Shown: positions 45,612-57,905, numbered from the stretch's first letter. The stretch: 64,000 nucleotides of DNA from Phanerochaete sordida (GCA_019973155.2 BPQB01000002.1:124001-188000); one strand, 5' to 3'. Notes: generated by a model from the letters alone, not told the origin. A program made the numbers and translations.

Positions 45612-48600
45612 TCACTCGTCTTTGCAAATCCGCTTGTGCACCTTCCAGTGCTCGAGCTGGCAGTCCCGGTCGCAGTATAGCGCCACCTTGCAGCGGCTGC
45701 ACACCATCCGCTTCTCCAGAGCGAGCTCTGCGTTACACGCCAGGCAACGAGTTGTCTCCTTTTGCGCGTCCGCCTGTGATTGCGTAGGCGTTGCGCTAGC
45801 CCTGGAGCGTTTCGCCTCTAGCGCCTTGTCCCGCTCTTGCCGCAGGAAAGTTACGACGGGCTCGCGGCATGGGACCGCAAAAAGCGGGCTGATTGCGACG
45901 CGAGTGACGTGAGGGATGAACGGCGCCCACTCTGCGTGCTGATGGAATTCGGGGGTAACTCGTCCTCGACCGCAGTTGCAAAGCGCAGGCGTGTTGCAGT
46001 CGTCCGCGTCGGAGGCGAGGTACATGCAGTCGAACCCGTGTTCCCAGGTGCGGCAGCGCTCAACGAGGCTTGGAAGGAGCTGCTTCCATGCATCCAGCTC
46101 GATGTCGATGACGGGCAAGAAATAAGCATGGCGAATGTGTCCCAGGAAGGGCAGGAGCTCGTGCGCGTTGCTGCTCTCGACGCACAACACGAAGGAGTCG
46201 GCGACCAGCGTGTGCGCCGCAAGATCAAATCGGACGCCGGTCGTGAAGAAGACGATGTCGGGCTGCGCGACGTTTCCGCGATGAATAGCGAAGACAAAGG
46301 GCGTGACGCCTTCGGGCGTTGGCACGACGAAGTCGAGGATAAGCTGTCGGATGTGGTCCTTAATCCGCGCCATCGGGTCCATGGAGGTCGTCATCTCGCG
46401 TTCGGAGAAAGAGAAGCTAAGGTGGAAGTTAATCCAATTGGAATCGGCTTTTGGGACGCTTCCAGGGACGAAGTTGGGGAGACAGTCGAGGTCGACGCGG
46501 TGCATAGCCCAAGGAACCGGTGTCTTCCCGTGCATAACCATAGGAAATCGCACGGGAGCATTTCGTCCTCCGAAAAGACTAGGAGAGACGACGACCTAAG
46601 CGCCTGGTGTCAGCGAACGACGATACTCGTAAGCGGCAAGACATACCTCGATATATGATGACTGACGAGCGACGCGCAGCTTGGCCTGGGCAGCGTCGAT
46701 GCCGAAGGGGAAACCGAGTTTTTCGCGGGACAACAAGCCAATCGAGAGCAAGAGCTCGCAGCCACTCGCCTGCTTCACAGTCACGGATGTGGACTTGATG
46801 GCCAGCGCGGCCTTCGCTTCAGGCTCAGTGACGTCGGCGCGTCGTGTCATCTTTTGTACCTTCGCGTCGGATATGCTCAATGTGATGGTCGCAGGTTCGG
46901 TGGGCAACTTCGGCGGCGGGAGGCACGGGATAGCAGCGGGAGCGTCCCCGTAAATCGTCGGCCGCTCGCGCAGAATATGCACCCCGCTCGCTGGATGGAG
47001 GGGCACCTCGTGGACGACGAGGTGCTTGCCGAGAGCGGGATGCCACATCTGTCGAGCGATTGTGTCCACAATAACTAAGCGAATGGTAGTCGTGTCTAGA
47101 TCGTCCGCGAGAAGCCACGCAGGGACGCAAGCTGACACGACAACTGAGGCCGATCCGGGTATGTAATTCGGATCTTCTTCAATGATTCCATGTGCATGTT
47201 CGCCGGTCCCAGCGACGAGGAGAGAGCCGAACGCGGTGTCGAAGGAGGAGAAGCGGTGCGTGCCCGTCGCATTTGCGAGCTCAATAGCGAAGTAGATATT
47301 GATCGGCTCTCTGTTCGCTTCGACAAACTTGAGCTTCATGCGTGGCACTAAAAAGGCGATGCAGACGACAGGAGGCGCCGTCGACCAGTCGCGAAGCAGG
47401 CCCATGCTCGGGTTACTTTGTAGGCTACCTGACTGGAACTCGCCCGAGGAGTGGAGCCCGAGCAGGTGCAGGTGCATAAGAAGATCCTGATAGTTCCGCA
47501 TATCCCGCAGAGGGGAAGGGTCCGCCCGCAGAAGTTCCCCAAGTCGCTTGACGGCGAGAGTCCAGTCGGCACGAACGTGGTGGGCGATGCAGCACAAGAG
47601 GTTGGCGAAGCTGCGGCGAGTGAAGTGGATACGGTCCAGCCATGCCCTCCACTCCGCCTCCGGGATCTCGCCGATGCTCTCGTGCGCAAACATCCGCTTG
47701 TAAACCTCGAAGAGGAGACCTGCCAGCTCATCGGGGTCGGCAGACAGCGGGTGGCAAGTCCCGAGCGTAAGCTGGGACGGCATCTTCCACACGAGGCGCT
47801 CGTGCGCCTGCGCGACCTCCTGCTGCAGGTACGTGCGCATGAGCTCATGGGTGCTGGATTGTGTGTTGAAGCCGGCGAGATACGGGACAGGGGTGATGTC
47901 AAGAAGGATGGACATGCTTGTCATGTCGCCGCGGAGGCTCTCGAGGCAGGACACGAAGGGGTCGTCGCCGTTGGGGAGGAGTGTCTCGGTGTACAGTACC
48001 GAAGAGGGTGTCGGCTTGAGTAGGGGCTTCGCAGCGAGCACGAAGTTGAGGAGGCCGAGGTGGTCAGATAGGTTCGATGTGTCGATGGTGTCAAAGTACA
48101 GCGGTGCAGTACAACTTGTGTAGCCTTTGCCGTCGAGCTGCAAGAGTGAGGCTCTCCACGGCGTGACACGTGGATATTTAGAAGGATCGCCACCCCTTCC
48201 TGCGATCGTCAGGGCCTGACAGAATCCGAGGGGGTCTGCGAGGACAAATCTGATGGTGATCTTGCGCGAGGAATCCCGGATGCAAGCAGAGAAAGTCTCG
48301 CACCATGCGCGGAACTGCAGCCGCGCAAACTCAACGGCCTTCTCCAGGTTCACCTTCTCCTTGCTGCCTGCAGCCGCAACCATCGGGGCCATGTGGAAGG
48401 ACGCGAGTGCGCTCGTTCCTTCGTACAGGACAAATCCGTCGAGGCCGTGGGAGAACATAAACATGGGATTGACCTCAGTCGCGCTCTCGATGTCGCGCTG
48501 AGATGTGAAGGTGGTGCCACTCCGCCAGAAGGCTCGCGAGGACGCTCCGCCCATGTCGACGGCTTGCTGCCATGCGGGGCCGGCAGAACGGGCGACAGAG

Positions 48601-49279
48601 GCGCCGCCGAGGGTAGAGCCGTCATTGTAGACTTTTTGGATGTACGAGATGATTTCCTCCTTGATAAATGTCTTGTACACCGGAGGTTGTGATCTGGTCT
48701 GGACGTATAGCGACCATTGGCGACGAAGCTGGCTTAGAGTGAAGGAGCTCCCAATCTCCAGGAAGTGCGCATAGTGGCAGGTGTTCCATGTGTCGAGGTC
48801 GGCTGAGAGCTCTAGCAGCTTCTCGCAGTGTTCTAGCAAAGCGTTGGTGGAAGCTTCATCCAGGAAGACGTGGTAGAAGGCGCTCCAGACCAAGGATGGT
48901 CGCGCGACATGCTCTCCCTCGGCAATGAGCGTGAACAGCACAATGGCCCTAGCTGACAGGAAATAAGCACCGTGCAGCACGTCATAGAGCAAATGCGTAC
49001 CGAGAATGGCAGGATCTACGTTACAATATGTGAAGTCCAGCTTTCTGCTCGCTAGGTTCGGGTAAGCCTGAGAGATTATAGCTGCGAAAGTGGCTCACCA
49101 GATGGCTGATTGGCACCATGCGCTTGAAGGGTAAACAGAACGTTCCTAGGATCGCCACATCCGAGAAGAAGGATGCTCGCGTCCTGCTCGGGAGGCATGT
49201 GGCCGAGAAGCGAAATGGGAGACGTGTTGCCTAGCGGACAGAAGGCCCGATACGCAGGCCATACGAGAGTCTTCGCCAT
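45612..49279 (-). CDS. DUF4470 and MYND-finger protein 4
   Basis: Exons 49279-49099, 49051-49001, 48952-46647 and 46595-45612 give 1173 residues; exons 1 and 2 again 181 and 51 nt. DUF4470 core: FCPLGNTSPISLLG, ILLLGCGDPRNVLFTL, LDFTYCNVDPAIL. The MYND finger (CLACNA...CSRCKVALYCDRDCQ...HKRIC) is complete and ends the protein. The ATG 49279 aligns with the starts of the other copies; an in-frame codon further upstream is not needed. All introns are GT-AG. Most diverged of the four. Confidence 0.85.
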
Positions 49280-49967
49280 AGTCCAGGCAGTTCCAATCTC
49301 TGGCACGACGACAGGCGTTGGTGGTTGGAGTGAGAAAGTGCTGCTCGTGCTGACCTGGCATATCCACACGAAGCGGCGTGCGAGGGTGAATTACGTTTTA
49401 AGACGTAAGCTTGGCCAGAACAGTCCAAGACACACGCGTATCTGTTGCATCGTGGTCCCTCACGTGTCTGAGAATCTCCCGAGAATCGATCTCGCAAACA
49501 CCTGAGAAAACCGGGGCAATTAGGTTCGTTCGGGATCGCTTCGTCTGTGACCTACCTTGGCACGATGAATACCCAAGCAGCGTAGGTAGAATATACTACG
49601 CATTTTCTAGCAGCTCGCAGAAGTCCAAGTCGGAACGCGTTGAGAGCTAGGGATAACTGCTAAGCAGAGGGTTGAGGGAGAAGATGGCTGACCAATTCAG
49701 AAGACCGTGACGCAGACAACATCGGCCACGCCCGACACAGCCCGACCCACAAGCCGAGTTTTCGATCCCCGTCCTCGCCCTTCTTATTTATATTTCTTGC
49801 ATCCTTTGCACAGTAAGTTAGTCAGTCGGCCTACACATCCACAACGATCGTTCCAGAAATATTCAAATATACACTTCAGAGCTTCATTTGGACTACCATT
49901 CAAAATATGACATTAAGGAATGAAATGCGCGCTGAACCGTCGTGGAGCTGCCTGCCGCCACCTTCTC
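49280..49967. other. Intergenic region with the P450-1 3' flank
   Basis: About 690 bp. Bases about 49710-49830 are homologous to the 3' flank of the other P450 (about 54990-55120), marking one end of the duplicated unit. Confidence 0.5.
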
Positions 49968-52068
49968 TCACATCCTGCGCTCGACAATGACAGGGAGCTC
50001 CGGCAACACAAGGTTGAACCGCTCCTGGATACCCTCCTCCCATGTGCTGGGGTCGAAGCCCTCCGCGAAGCGCAAGTGCACGCGCTGCAGCATGTGCGAG
50101 ACGACGAGCTTCATCTCGAGGAGCGCGAGGTTCTTGCCGACGCAGTTGCGCGGGCCATACGAGAACGGCGCGTACGCGCCTGCGTTGTGCACCAATCCGC
50201 TGGTGGCAATCACGGAGTCGATTACGGAAGGGGGTGCGGGTAGGTCTGCTGCGACCAGCCAGCGCTCGGGCGCGAACGCGAGTGGGAGCGTAAAGTTGCG
50301 CGCGTCGCGATGCATGCTCCACAGCGGCACGCGAATGGATGTCCACTCTGGTATGAAACTAAGCGGTGGTCAGCATACAAGGAGGATATGGGCAAGCGAG
50401 ATGCTCACTGCTCGCCGGCGACGAATCCGCCGGTGCCCGGCTCGGGCGCGCGCTGTGTCCCGTTGGGGAGTACGGGGTATATGCGCATCGTCTCGCTTCT
50501 GCCTGGCGTATCAGATACCGTCGTAAAGCAGAGAGCTTTAGAGAGGCTATCGCACATTACTGCACCGAGGTAGCGCATCTCTCCCAGGTGTTTGGGGTCA
50601 AATGCATCCTGCTCAGTCGGGCAGAACTTATCTATTTCTGCTTGAAGGCGCTCGTACACCTGCGGATGTGCGATGATGCAGTAGACGAGGTTCGTGAGCG
50701 TGATTGAGGTCGTGTCGGAGCCTGCGATTATGGCGACCCCAGAGTCGGAGATAACGATGGCCTTTGGTGGGTCCTCTTTCTCACCTCCGTCTTCGTTGCT
50801 CTTTGGACTATCGTTAGAGATGTAGGGGAAACGGGTGAAGAAAACCCACCAGCCAGTAGAATAGATCCTTAACACTTGAGCCCTTCTCAAGACGCTCAAG
50901 CCCACGCCGGAGACATGACGCTCGAAACTGTTTCGTCTTCGCGCCCACACCGGGCAAGTGTCGTACGAGGAAGCCTACCCACGGGAGGTGCTCGTACAGC
51001 TGTGCGTCGCTGAAATTCCTGTGAGCTTTTGACTTGCAGAATGCATGATGAGAATCATACCTGAAAGCCCTCTTGCTGGTTTCCACGACACCGTCGGCGT
51101 CATTGTCTTTCATCGACTCGGAGCCTCCGCCGAAGAGAGCGTCCGACATGAAGTCAAATCTATCGCTCACGGCACCACCGTCAGCTTCGCTGCCAAGCGT
51201 CGAAGCGTCATGACTTACGCAAACAGGTGAACCCAATGCCCAAAGTCCACGCGCTTCTTCTCGGCAAGCAGCTCGACGAACTGCGCGCCGCGCCTAGCAA
51301 TGACCGGCTCGTAGTTCCTGAGCGCCGCGCTGCTGAACGCGCGGGTCCACGGCCTGCGACGGCGCGCGTGGCTCGCATTGTCTCGGAGGCCGATGAGGGA
51401 CATGATGGACGGGTTGAGCCCACGGCCCTGCCACACTAGAGCAAACGCAAAATTAGCGGCGGGCATGGTTGGCCGTGAAGCACGCACTGGGGCCCTTGGG
51501 CATGCCCTGCACCCCAAGCATCGGCTGCACCACCGCGGGGTTGCGGAACCAGACCTCGTTGGGGCCTGAGTATTGGCGTGTCAGTGGGCGTCACGAGCAG
51601 AGGTATGCAGGCTTACCAACGCGGATGGCGTCGCCGTACATCCCGAACAGGCGCAGCGTCTCAACGTGCTGGCGTCCGCGAAGTGCGATGAGTGTCCAGT
51701 ACCAGCGCGTGATCTTTGCTAGAAGAGGGCCTGGATAGCGTGCGAGTGGGTGGAAAGGCGAGACGCGGTAGATGATGATGGACACGAGTAGCGTAGTGTA
51801 GTAAACGAAAAATGATAGGAAGATGCCTGCGACAGTCCCGTAGAGCGGAAACAGCAGCTGAGATACCACTGCAGGCGCGACGAATACTAAGGCAAAGAGC
51901 ACTCGAATATCAGAGGGCTCCCTGCGGTTGAAGATCCAGTGCGTTACCTGTCGGGGGAATGTGGTCAGGTTCCGACTAGTAGAACATGAGCTGAAGACGT
52001 ACCAGCGCGCATGTCGCTACTGCGAGGATACGTTCCGCCCGAGTCAAAGACGCAGGAAGTGGGGACAT
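49968..52068 (-). CDS. Cytochrome P450 monooxygenase 1 (high-nitrogen-upregulated type)
   Basis: Nine exons: 52068-52003, 51947-51617, 51565-51488, 51435-51219, 51159-51061, 51009-50850, 50800-50556, 50498-50409, 50358-49968; 558 residues. Residues about 25-80 hold hydrophobic membrane anchors, then the proline hinge YPGPLLAK. The oxygen-activation motif AGSDTT is at 343-348, ExxR at 401-404 (ETMR), and the haem loop FSYGPRNCVG has its Cys at 501. This marks an intact microsomal P450 that oxidises a small lipophilic substrate with a reductase partner. The acceptor of exon 7 (ccaaag|agc) is unusual but is fixed by alignment with the second copy. With the nearby terpene synthase a terpenoid substrate is likely (inference). 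Confidence 0.85.
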
Positions 52069-52119
52069 CGCGAGCGAGCCGTTCAATGCAAAAACCAAAG
52101 CCTGCCGAGGTGGTCATAT

Positions 52120-52134
52120 CCGCCTTTTTATAGC
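52120..52134 (-). promoter_or_regulatory. TATA box of P450-1
   Basis: Minus-strand GCTATAAAAAGGCGG lies about 55 bases before the ATG at 52068. The same word (GCTATAAAAAGGTGG) stands at the same distance before the second P450, so the box was copied with the gene. An ATG just below it (about 52110) would lie upstream of the expected transcript start. Confidence 0.65.
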
Positions 52135-52734
52135 ATGCTCTCTGACCCGATGGCTCTGTCTTGATGCGCCGCCGGCAAGTGATGGATGCGTCTGTGCGAC
52201 GGGACCGGGTGTGTTGTACATGGTTGCCGACGCGCCCCGCGCGAGTGAGGAGCCGTAACGTGTCGTATGTGCGTCCGAGTCGGTAGCGCCCCTGCCCAGT
52301 TTCCACGGTGGGCCTTGCCCGCTACTCTCCGCGCGCCGGTAGGCTGGCTCCTGCCTCGGCCTGCAAACACATGCACTGGGGCAAGATGGTCAACCAGTCC
52401 CCGAAGATAGCTAAATGAGGATCGCCTTCGTGGCGCAGGGTCTGTCCCACGGCGGCCCGGGAACGGTCTCGCACCACCGCCTTCGGACATCATGAGCGAA
52501 ACTTGGTTACCCTTACACACCGATTGGCATGCTATTGTATGCGACCCTGAATTAGTAGCTTCTGTCACGATGTCCACCTGCGGGTTCTGCTTCAGGCTCG
52601 CGCGTGCGCACGACACAGCGATTATATAGATAAATTCCCCACTGCCGCTGAGCAACGGACGTCGGGGACAGACAGTGAGCACTCGCAAGTCAAGCTGATG
52701 TATCAGTTTCGTACCTTGATCAAATCGATCCGCT
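52135..52734. other. Upstream region of P450-1, duplicated
   Basis: Scattered identical words (for example ACGTGTCGTATGTGCGTC and TGGCTCCTGCCTCGGCCT) recur in the same order upstream of the second P450, showing that the duplicated segment includes this promoter region. No gene is seen. Confidence 0.55.
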
Positions 52735-54393
52735 TCAGCGCGTGAAGGGACCCTGCTCGCCCTCGTCCCCCGGAGTACCTGCTGCCTCGTCTACCTCCCC
52801 TCCACTGTCTTGGATGTTATGATCGTCCCAATAATTGACTTCGCCGTCATCTAGACTTTCGCCAATGTTTGCAAAAACGACTGAAATCGTGCCGTTGATT
52901 GGCACCGTGGGCAGGGGCGGAGCCCCATTCACGGATGCCAACACATCGGAGGTGGTGCGCGTATCCTCCCCAGCAAGTCGGAGGCTCATTAGCAAACGAT
53001 AGATCAAGATGGATGGCTAAGAGAAGAATGATAATCAGGCCATCTGTCAAGCTGAGGAGGCATGCTTACCAAGATGTTAATAAGAGCGAGGAGAAGAGGC
53101 TGGCTCACTGCGCCTACACTGCCACTCTGTGCCGACAGGTTAGAGCTTGAAGTCCTGTGGACACAATGCTTACTATATTTCGCGTTGCGACATCGGCGAT
53201 ATTCAGCGCCAGAATCATGCTGATAAAAGCCTTGAGTATGGTGATTGCTTGGGTGTCAAAATTGGTTTTACCAGAAATAGAGCGTGCCTTGAACAATCGT
53301 GAAAGGTGTTAGCAATTTAGCCTCCGGTTAAAGACATTGCAGTTAGCATACCGTCATGCACAAGGCAGAGTGTCAGGGGCGACCGGATTCTGAGTGCGCG
53401 AAGCTCTCTATATTGCGTAAAAGTCCTGTTCCAGGTGACAATTATGACTATGACGTCCGCGAGCATTATCGGGATACGGCTGAAGTATACCACTGTTATA
53501 TGCGCGTCAGACCGTTACCGAATCGTTCGAAAAGAACATACAGCTAGTAGCGTCCGTGAGCTAGTATACGTCTCAGCACGGACAAATGCTCACATACATG
53601 CGTGTAGCTTTGTCAGACAGTGCATCAGAGTACCATTCCAGGCAAGCATCGACTGGCATAGGAGAATAAACCGCGACAGCGTTTGTGTTGATATACTGTG
53701 AATAAACTCAGTCATTATGACGGACTCTGGAAGGTGAGATCTACGCACAGCGTTAGTGACAAGTGGGCTGATACTGAGGATCAGAACAGCTGAGAACAGA
53801 AGAAAATTCCGGTTAGACAACGCGCAGACACGCAACGCGGAGGCAGCTGAATATTATTAGATAGGGTAGGACCGATAGCAGAATACCAATACTGACCTGC
53901 GACCTGGGCATATCCAAGGTACAGGGATTCGTTGATCGCCCACGTCGTAGATGTACAGCTGCGTGACAGGCCATCGTCAAATTTAATCTTGGACCTCGGG
54001 CCAAGCGTACTTCTAGAGATGGTCAGACAAGAGCGGAAACCCCAGAGCATTGGGTCGACCTACATCGGGCTTCCCTGGAATGAGAGTGGTAATAGCCTGA
54101 ATCAGTAGTGCCCAGCGAGAGGTCGCTATCAGAAACGAGACAATCGAGAACCGCCTCTGCCACACGGTGTAGACCTCCTGTCCAAACGTGATAAGGTAGT
54201 CATAGAGAACCAGAGCTACGGTCATAAGCGTGAGTGAAGACCCATAATTTTCAACAGAATTAGGAGCCTACCGGCGATCGCAGATTCCGTGTAGTTGGAA
54301 TTAATGCTAGACTAGGAATCAGCGTGAGGATGCGCAGAGGGGGGTAGAAGCCACGCACTACTGCGTGAATTGAGATGCAGAGTCGCTAGACAT
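52735..54393 (-). CDS. DUF6533-family multi-pass membrane protein D
   Basis: Proposed first exon 54393-54362 (MSSDSASQFT), then an exon reading NSNYTESAIA, then the DUF6533 core ALVLYDYLITFGQEVYTVWQRR and FLIATSRWALLIQAITTLIPG. The last exon (about 53010-52735) reads IYRLLMSLRLAGED and VFANIGESLDDG, with an acidic tail. Middle exons are present as short hydrophobic pieces but were not all resolved, so a frame break there cannot be excluded. It lies between the two P450 genes, interrupting what is otherwise the terpene cluster. Confidence 0.6.
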
Positions 54394-54904
54394 GACAGAG
54401 ACAGTCCTGACTTTGGCTCCGTGATAGCGGAAGCAAAAATGAGAGTCATGTGTGCGAGCATCTTCAGTTGAATATATACTGGGGCAAATGGCCTAGCCGC
54501 ATTGTTCCTGATGCGGATTGTTGGAGGCAGCATCAAATCGTATTTGACACAATACAGCCACTGTGCTGCGCAGATATGCACGCCTCCAGAACAAAGATGG
54601 ATGATTGTACACTTGCTCCGAAGGCTAGGCTCCTGCGCCTTGGCCCGCCTTTGCTCTCAGAAGGGAGCATCAACCTATACGCAGATCTCGCTCTCATAGC
54701 ATTCAGCGTTCGACACAGACAGAAAATAGTTGCAGCACCTTAATGACACCGACGCTCGTGCAGAGTGCGGGAGAACATATTCGACATCTTGCTTGCTACC
54801 ACACGCAAGCGTCTTGGCACTTCAATGGCGGAGGTCGCATCTCGAGTGAAAGCTGAAGTTCTATACAAAAGTCGACTTGCGAGACGAAATGGGTATCGCT
54901 GTGT
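54394..54904. other. Intergenic region
   Basis: About 510 bp. The part next to the terpene synthase relic (about 54820-54900) matches the 3' untranslated region of the complete synthase at 59.1-59.25 kb (shared word TATAGAACTT and what follows). Confidence 0.5.
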
Positions 54905-54982
54905 CTAGACCTCTTGGGTTCTGGCCGGGGAAAGCTCCACGACCAACGTCTCGCGGGCTTTGGAGTGATTCTTGCCAAAGTA
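54905..54982 (-). pseudogene. Relic of a sesquiterpene synthase (3' end only)
   Basis: Twenty-five codons and a TAG read YFGKNHSKARETLVVELSPA followed by RTQEV. The intact synthase at 59.2 kb ends YFGKNNAKVRETLVVELSLP followed by RTQEI. Homology continues past the stop into the 3' flank. Nothing of the remaining synthase exons is found upstream; instead the sequence passes directly into the 3' flank of the second P450. It is therefore the left-over end of a second synthase copy, cut by a rearrangement. Confidence 0.75.
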
Positions 54983-55290
54983 GCATAAGACAACCAGCTC
55001 GGGGGACGCGACGCAGACAATATCGGCAATGTCCGCCCTGGCCCGGCCGCCCGCAAGCCGGGTTTTCGAACCTCGTACTCATCCTTCATTTATAAGAATT
55101 CATTGCGTCCTTTGTAAGCGGTACGACCGTTGGCCGGCTAAGCGTCCTCAGTAAACATTCTATAAATATAAATGTATGTCCACAGAGTCTTCGGTTCAGC
55201 GGAACCAATCTAGCACCCTGACAAAGGTATCTTGTGAAGTCGTGAGTAGTGTACGAACTGCACCCTGGACCCTGCCTGCCACGGCCGCCC

Positions 55291-57395
55291 TCACACCCTG
55301 CGCTCGACAACGATAGGCAGCTCCGGCAGCACGAGGTTGAACCGCTCCTGTATGCGCGCCTCCCACGTGCTGGGATCGAAGCCCTCCGCAAAGCGCAGGC
55401 GCACGCGCTGCAGCATGTGCGTGACGACGAGCTTCATCTCGAGCAGCGCGAGGTTCCGCCCGACGCAGTTGCGCGAGCCGTACGAGAACGGCGTGTACGC
55501 GCCCGTGTTGTGCACCAAACCGCCGGTGGCGATCACGGAGTCGAGTACGGAAGGGGGTGCGGGTAGGTTTGCTGCAAGCAGCCAGCGCTCGGGCGTGTAC
55601 GCGAGTGGGAGCGTGAAGTTGCGCGCGTCGCGATGCATGCTCCACTGCGGCACGCGGACGGACGTCCACTCGGGGATAAAGCTGCAGTTGGGTCAGTATC
55701 AGGCGGGCGGCAATGTGCGAGTAGGATGCGTACTGCTCGCCGGCGACGAATCCGCCGGTGCCGGGCTCGGGCCCGCGTTGAGTCCCGTTGGCAAGCACGG
55801 GATATACGCGCATCGTTTCGTTACTATAGGGCGCGTCAGACGGGAAAGGCACAGATAGCAGGGGCAGCGGCGTACATGACCGCATCTAGGTAGCGCATCT
55901 GGCTGAGGTACTGTGAGTCGAACGCATCCTGTTCGGGTGGGTAGAATCTGTCTATTTCTTCCTGGAGGCGCTCGTACACATGCGGGTGCGCGAGAATGCA
56001 GTAGACGAGGTTTGTGAGCGTGACTGAGGTCGTGTCGGAGCCTGCGATGATGGCCAGCCCAGTTTCAACGATTACGACTGGCTTCGGTGGGTTCTCTTTC
56101 TCGCTTTCGTCTTCGTTGTTCTATTCAACGCCGTCAGCAAAGGCAGGGAACCAAATGCAGGGGGCCTACCAGCCAATAGAAGAGGTCCTTCGTGCTTGAG
56201 CCCTTCCGCAGGCGCTCGAGCCCGCGCCGAAGGCATGATGCACGAAACAGCTTCGTCTTCTTGCCCACAGCAGGCAAGTATCGCACGAGGAAGCCCACCC
56301 AAGGAAGGTTCTCGTAAAGTTGCGCATCGCTGTCTCCTGGTGAGCATGCATCTTGGAGAATAGTGACTGAGGATCTCACCTGAAAGCCTCCTTGCTGGCG
56401 CTCACAACCCCGTCGGCATCGTCATCTTGCATCGACTCGGAGCCTCCACCAAAAAGGGCATCAGACATGAAGTCGAAGCTGCAGTGAACAGTCGCACGGT
56501 CAGGTCCTCCGTCAACATGTCGGTAGTGGACGCGACCTACGCAAACAAGTGCACCCAGTGCCCAAAGTCGACGCGCTTCTTCTCGGCAAGCAGCTCGACG
56601 AACTGCGCGCCGCGCCTCGCAATGACGGGCTCGTAATTCCGGAGCGCGGCGCTGCTGAACGCGCGGGTCCACGGCCTGCGACGGCGCGCGTGGCTCGCGT
56701 TGTCTCTGATGCCGATGAGGGCCTGGATCGGAGCATTGAGGCTGCGGCCCTGCCACGCTAGAGCGGACGAAGCGATGTTAGCGACGGACACGGTCAGCCG
56801 TGCGAGCACGTACTTGCGCTCTTGGGCATGCCCTGAGAGCCGAGCATCGGCTGCAGCACTGCGGGATCGCGGAACCACACCTCGTTGGGGCCTGGACATC
56901 GATGCATCAGCGGTCGTTATGGGCGAGGGAGACGCGGACTGACCGACGCGAATGGCGTCGCCGTACAGCTCGAAGAGGCGCTGTGTCTCGACGTGCTGGC
57001 GTCCGCGCAGCGCAACTAGCGTCCAGTACCAGCGCGTGATCTTGGCGAGAAGCGGGCCTGGGTAGCGAGCGAGGGGGTGAAGAGGCGAGAGGCGATAGAT
57101 GATAATGGAAGCGAGCAGTGTGGTGTGGTAAACGAAGAATGATAGTAAAAAGCCTGAAAAAATCCCGTAAAGCGGGAAGAGTAGCTGGGATGCTACCGCA
57201 GGGGCAACGAACAACAGGGCAAAAAGCACCCGAAAGTCAGAGGGCTCCCTGCGGTTGAAGATCCAATGTGCCACCTGCCAGAGCAATGCGGTCAGGTTTT
57301 ATCAGGAAAAATACGAGTCAAAGACGCACCAAACCGCATGCTGCCACTGCGAGGATGCGCTCTGTCGCAGTCAAAGACGCGGAAGGTGTGGCCAT
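55291..57395 (-). CDS. Cytochrome P450 monooxygenase 2 (high-nitrogen-upregulated type)
   Basis: Nine exons: 57395-57330, 57274-56944, 56891-56814, 56757-56541, 56478-56380, 56329-56170, 56120-55876, 55823-55734, 55681-55291; 558 residues. Every exon has exactly the length of its counterpart in P450-1. The same landmarks are present: membrane anchors near residues 25-80, AGSDTT, ETMR, and FSYGSRNCVG with the haem Cys. Most changes between copies are conservative, and no frame breaks are seen, so both should be active. The second copy has GSRNC where the first has GPRNC in the haem loop. Likely an oxidase of the terpene product made by the synthase 2 kb upstream (inference from context). Confidence 0.85.
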
Positions 57396-57446
57396 CGTGA
57401 GCCGTTTAATCTGGAGACGAGAACTGGCAGCGGTGGTCATAGTGCC

Positions 57447-57460
57447 CACCTTTTTATAGC
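57447..57460 (-). promoter_or_regulatory. TATA box of P450-2
   Basis: Minus-strand GCTATAAAAAGGTG about 55 bases before ATG 57395, matching the box of P450-1. An in-frame ATG between box and start (about 57441) would lie before the expected transcript start, which supports 57395. Confidence 0.65.
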
Positions 57461-57905
57461 GCGCCTCGCGTGCACGGGCATACTCTCGGATTTCGGTGGC
57501 TTTGTCCTGACGCGCCGGCAGTGATTGATGGGAGGAGTTCGCGCGATGGCACTGGCTGGCCTGGACGCTCTCGTCGACGCGCCCACCACGCGGGAGGGGA
57601 CGTGACGTGTCGTATGTGCGTCACGGCAATAATAGCATCACCGCCCGGCCGTCCACGCTGGACCTTGTCCGCCATTGCCGCGGCAACATGCTGGCTCCTG
57701 CCTCGGCCTATACACGAGATGCGTCACGTAAGGCACTCGGGCAGGGCGCTCTTCCGAACGCAAGACAAATACGGATAGGCTTCGTGGCACCACGGCGGCG
57801 ATGCTGCGTGGAATGGTGATTTTCCTGTGATGCTTTAGATGTGGTCTTACCAACTATCGTTCCTGTATACGATGAGAATTCGGTTTAACGCCTGATGCTG
57901 TCATG
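57461..57905. other. Upstream region of P450-2, duplicated
   Basis: Homologous in patches to 52135-52450 upstream of P450-1. It runs up to the left end of the CACTA-like element. Confidence 0.5.

Noticed and set aside
49001..49051. Suspected one-base frameshift in exon 2 of MYND gene 4
   Set aside because: On re-reading, the exon is 51 nt like its paralogues and stays in frame.
51965..52306. Upstream open frame overlapping the start of P450-1
   Set aside because: Its ATG lies close to the TATA box and before the expected transcript start; the second P450 does not keep the frame.
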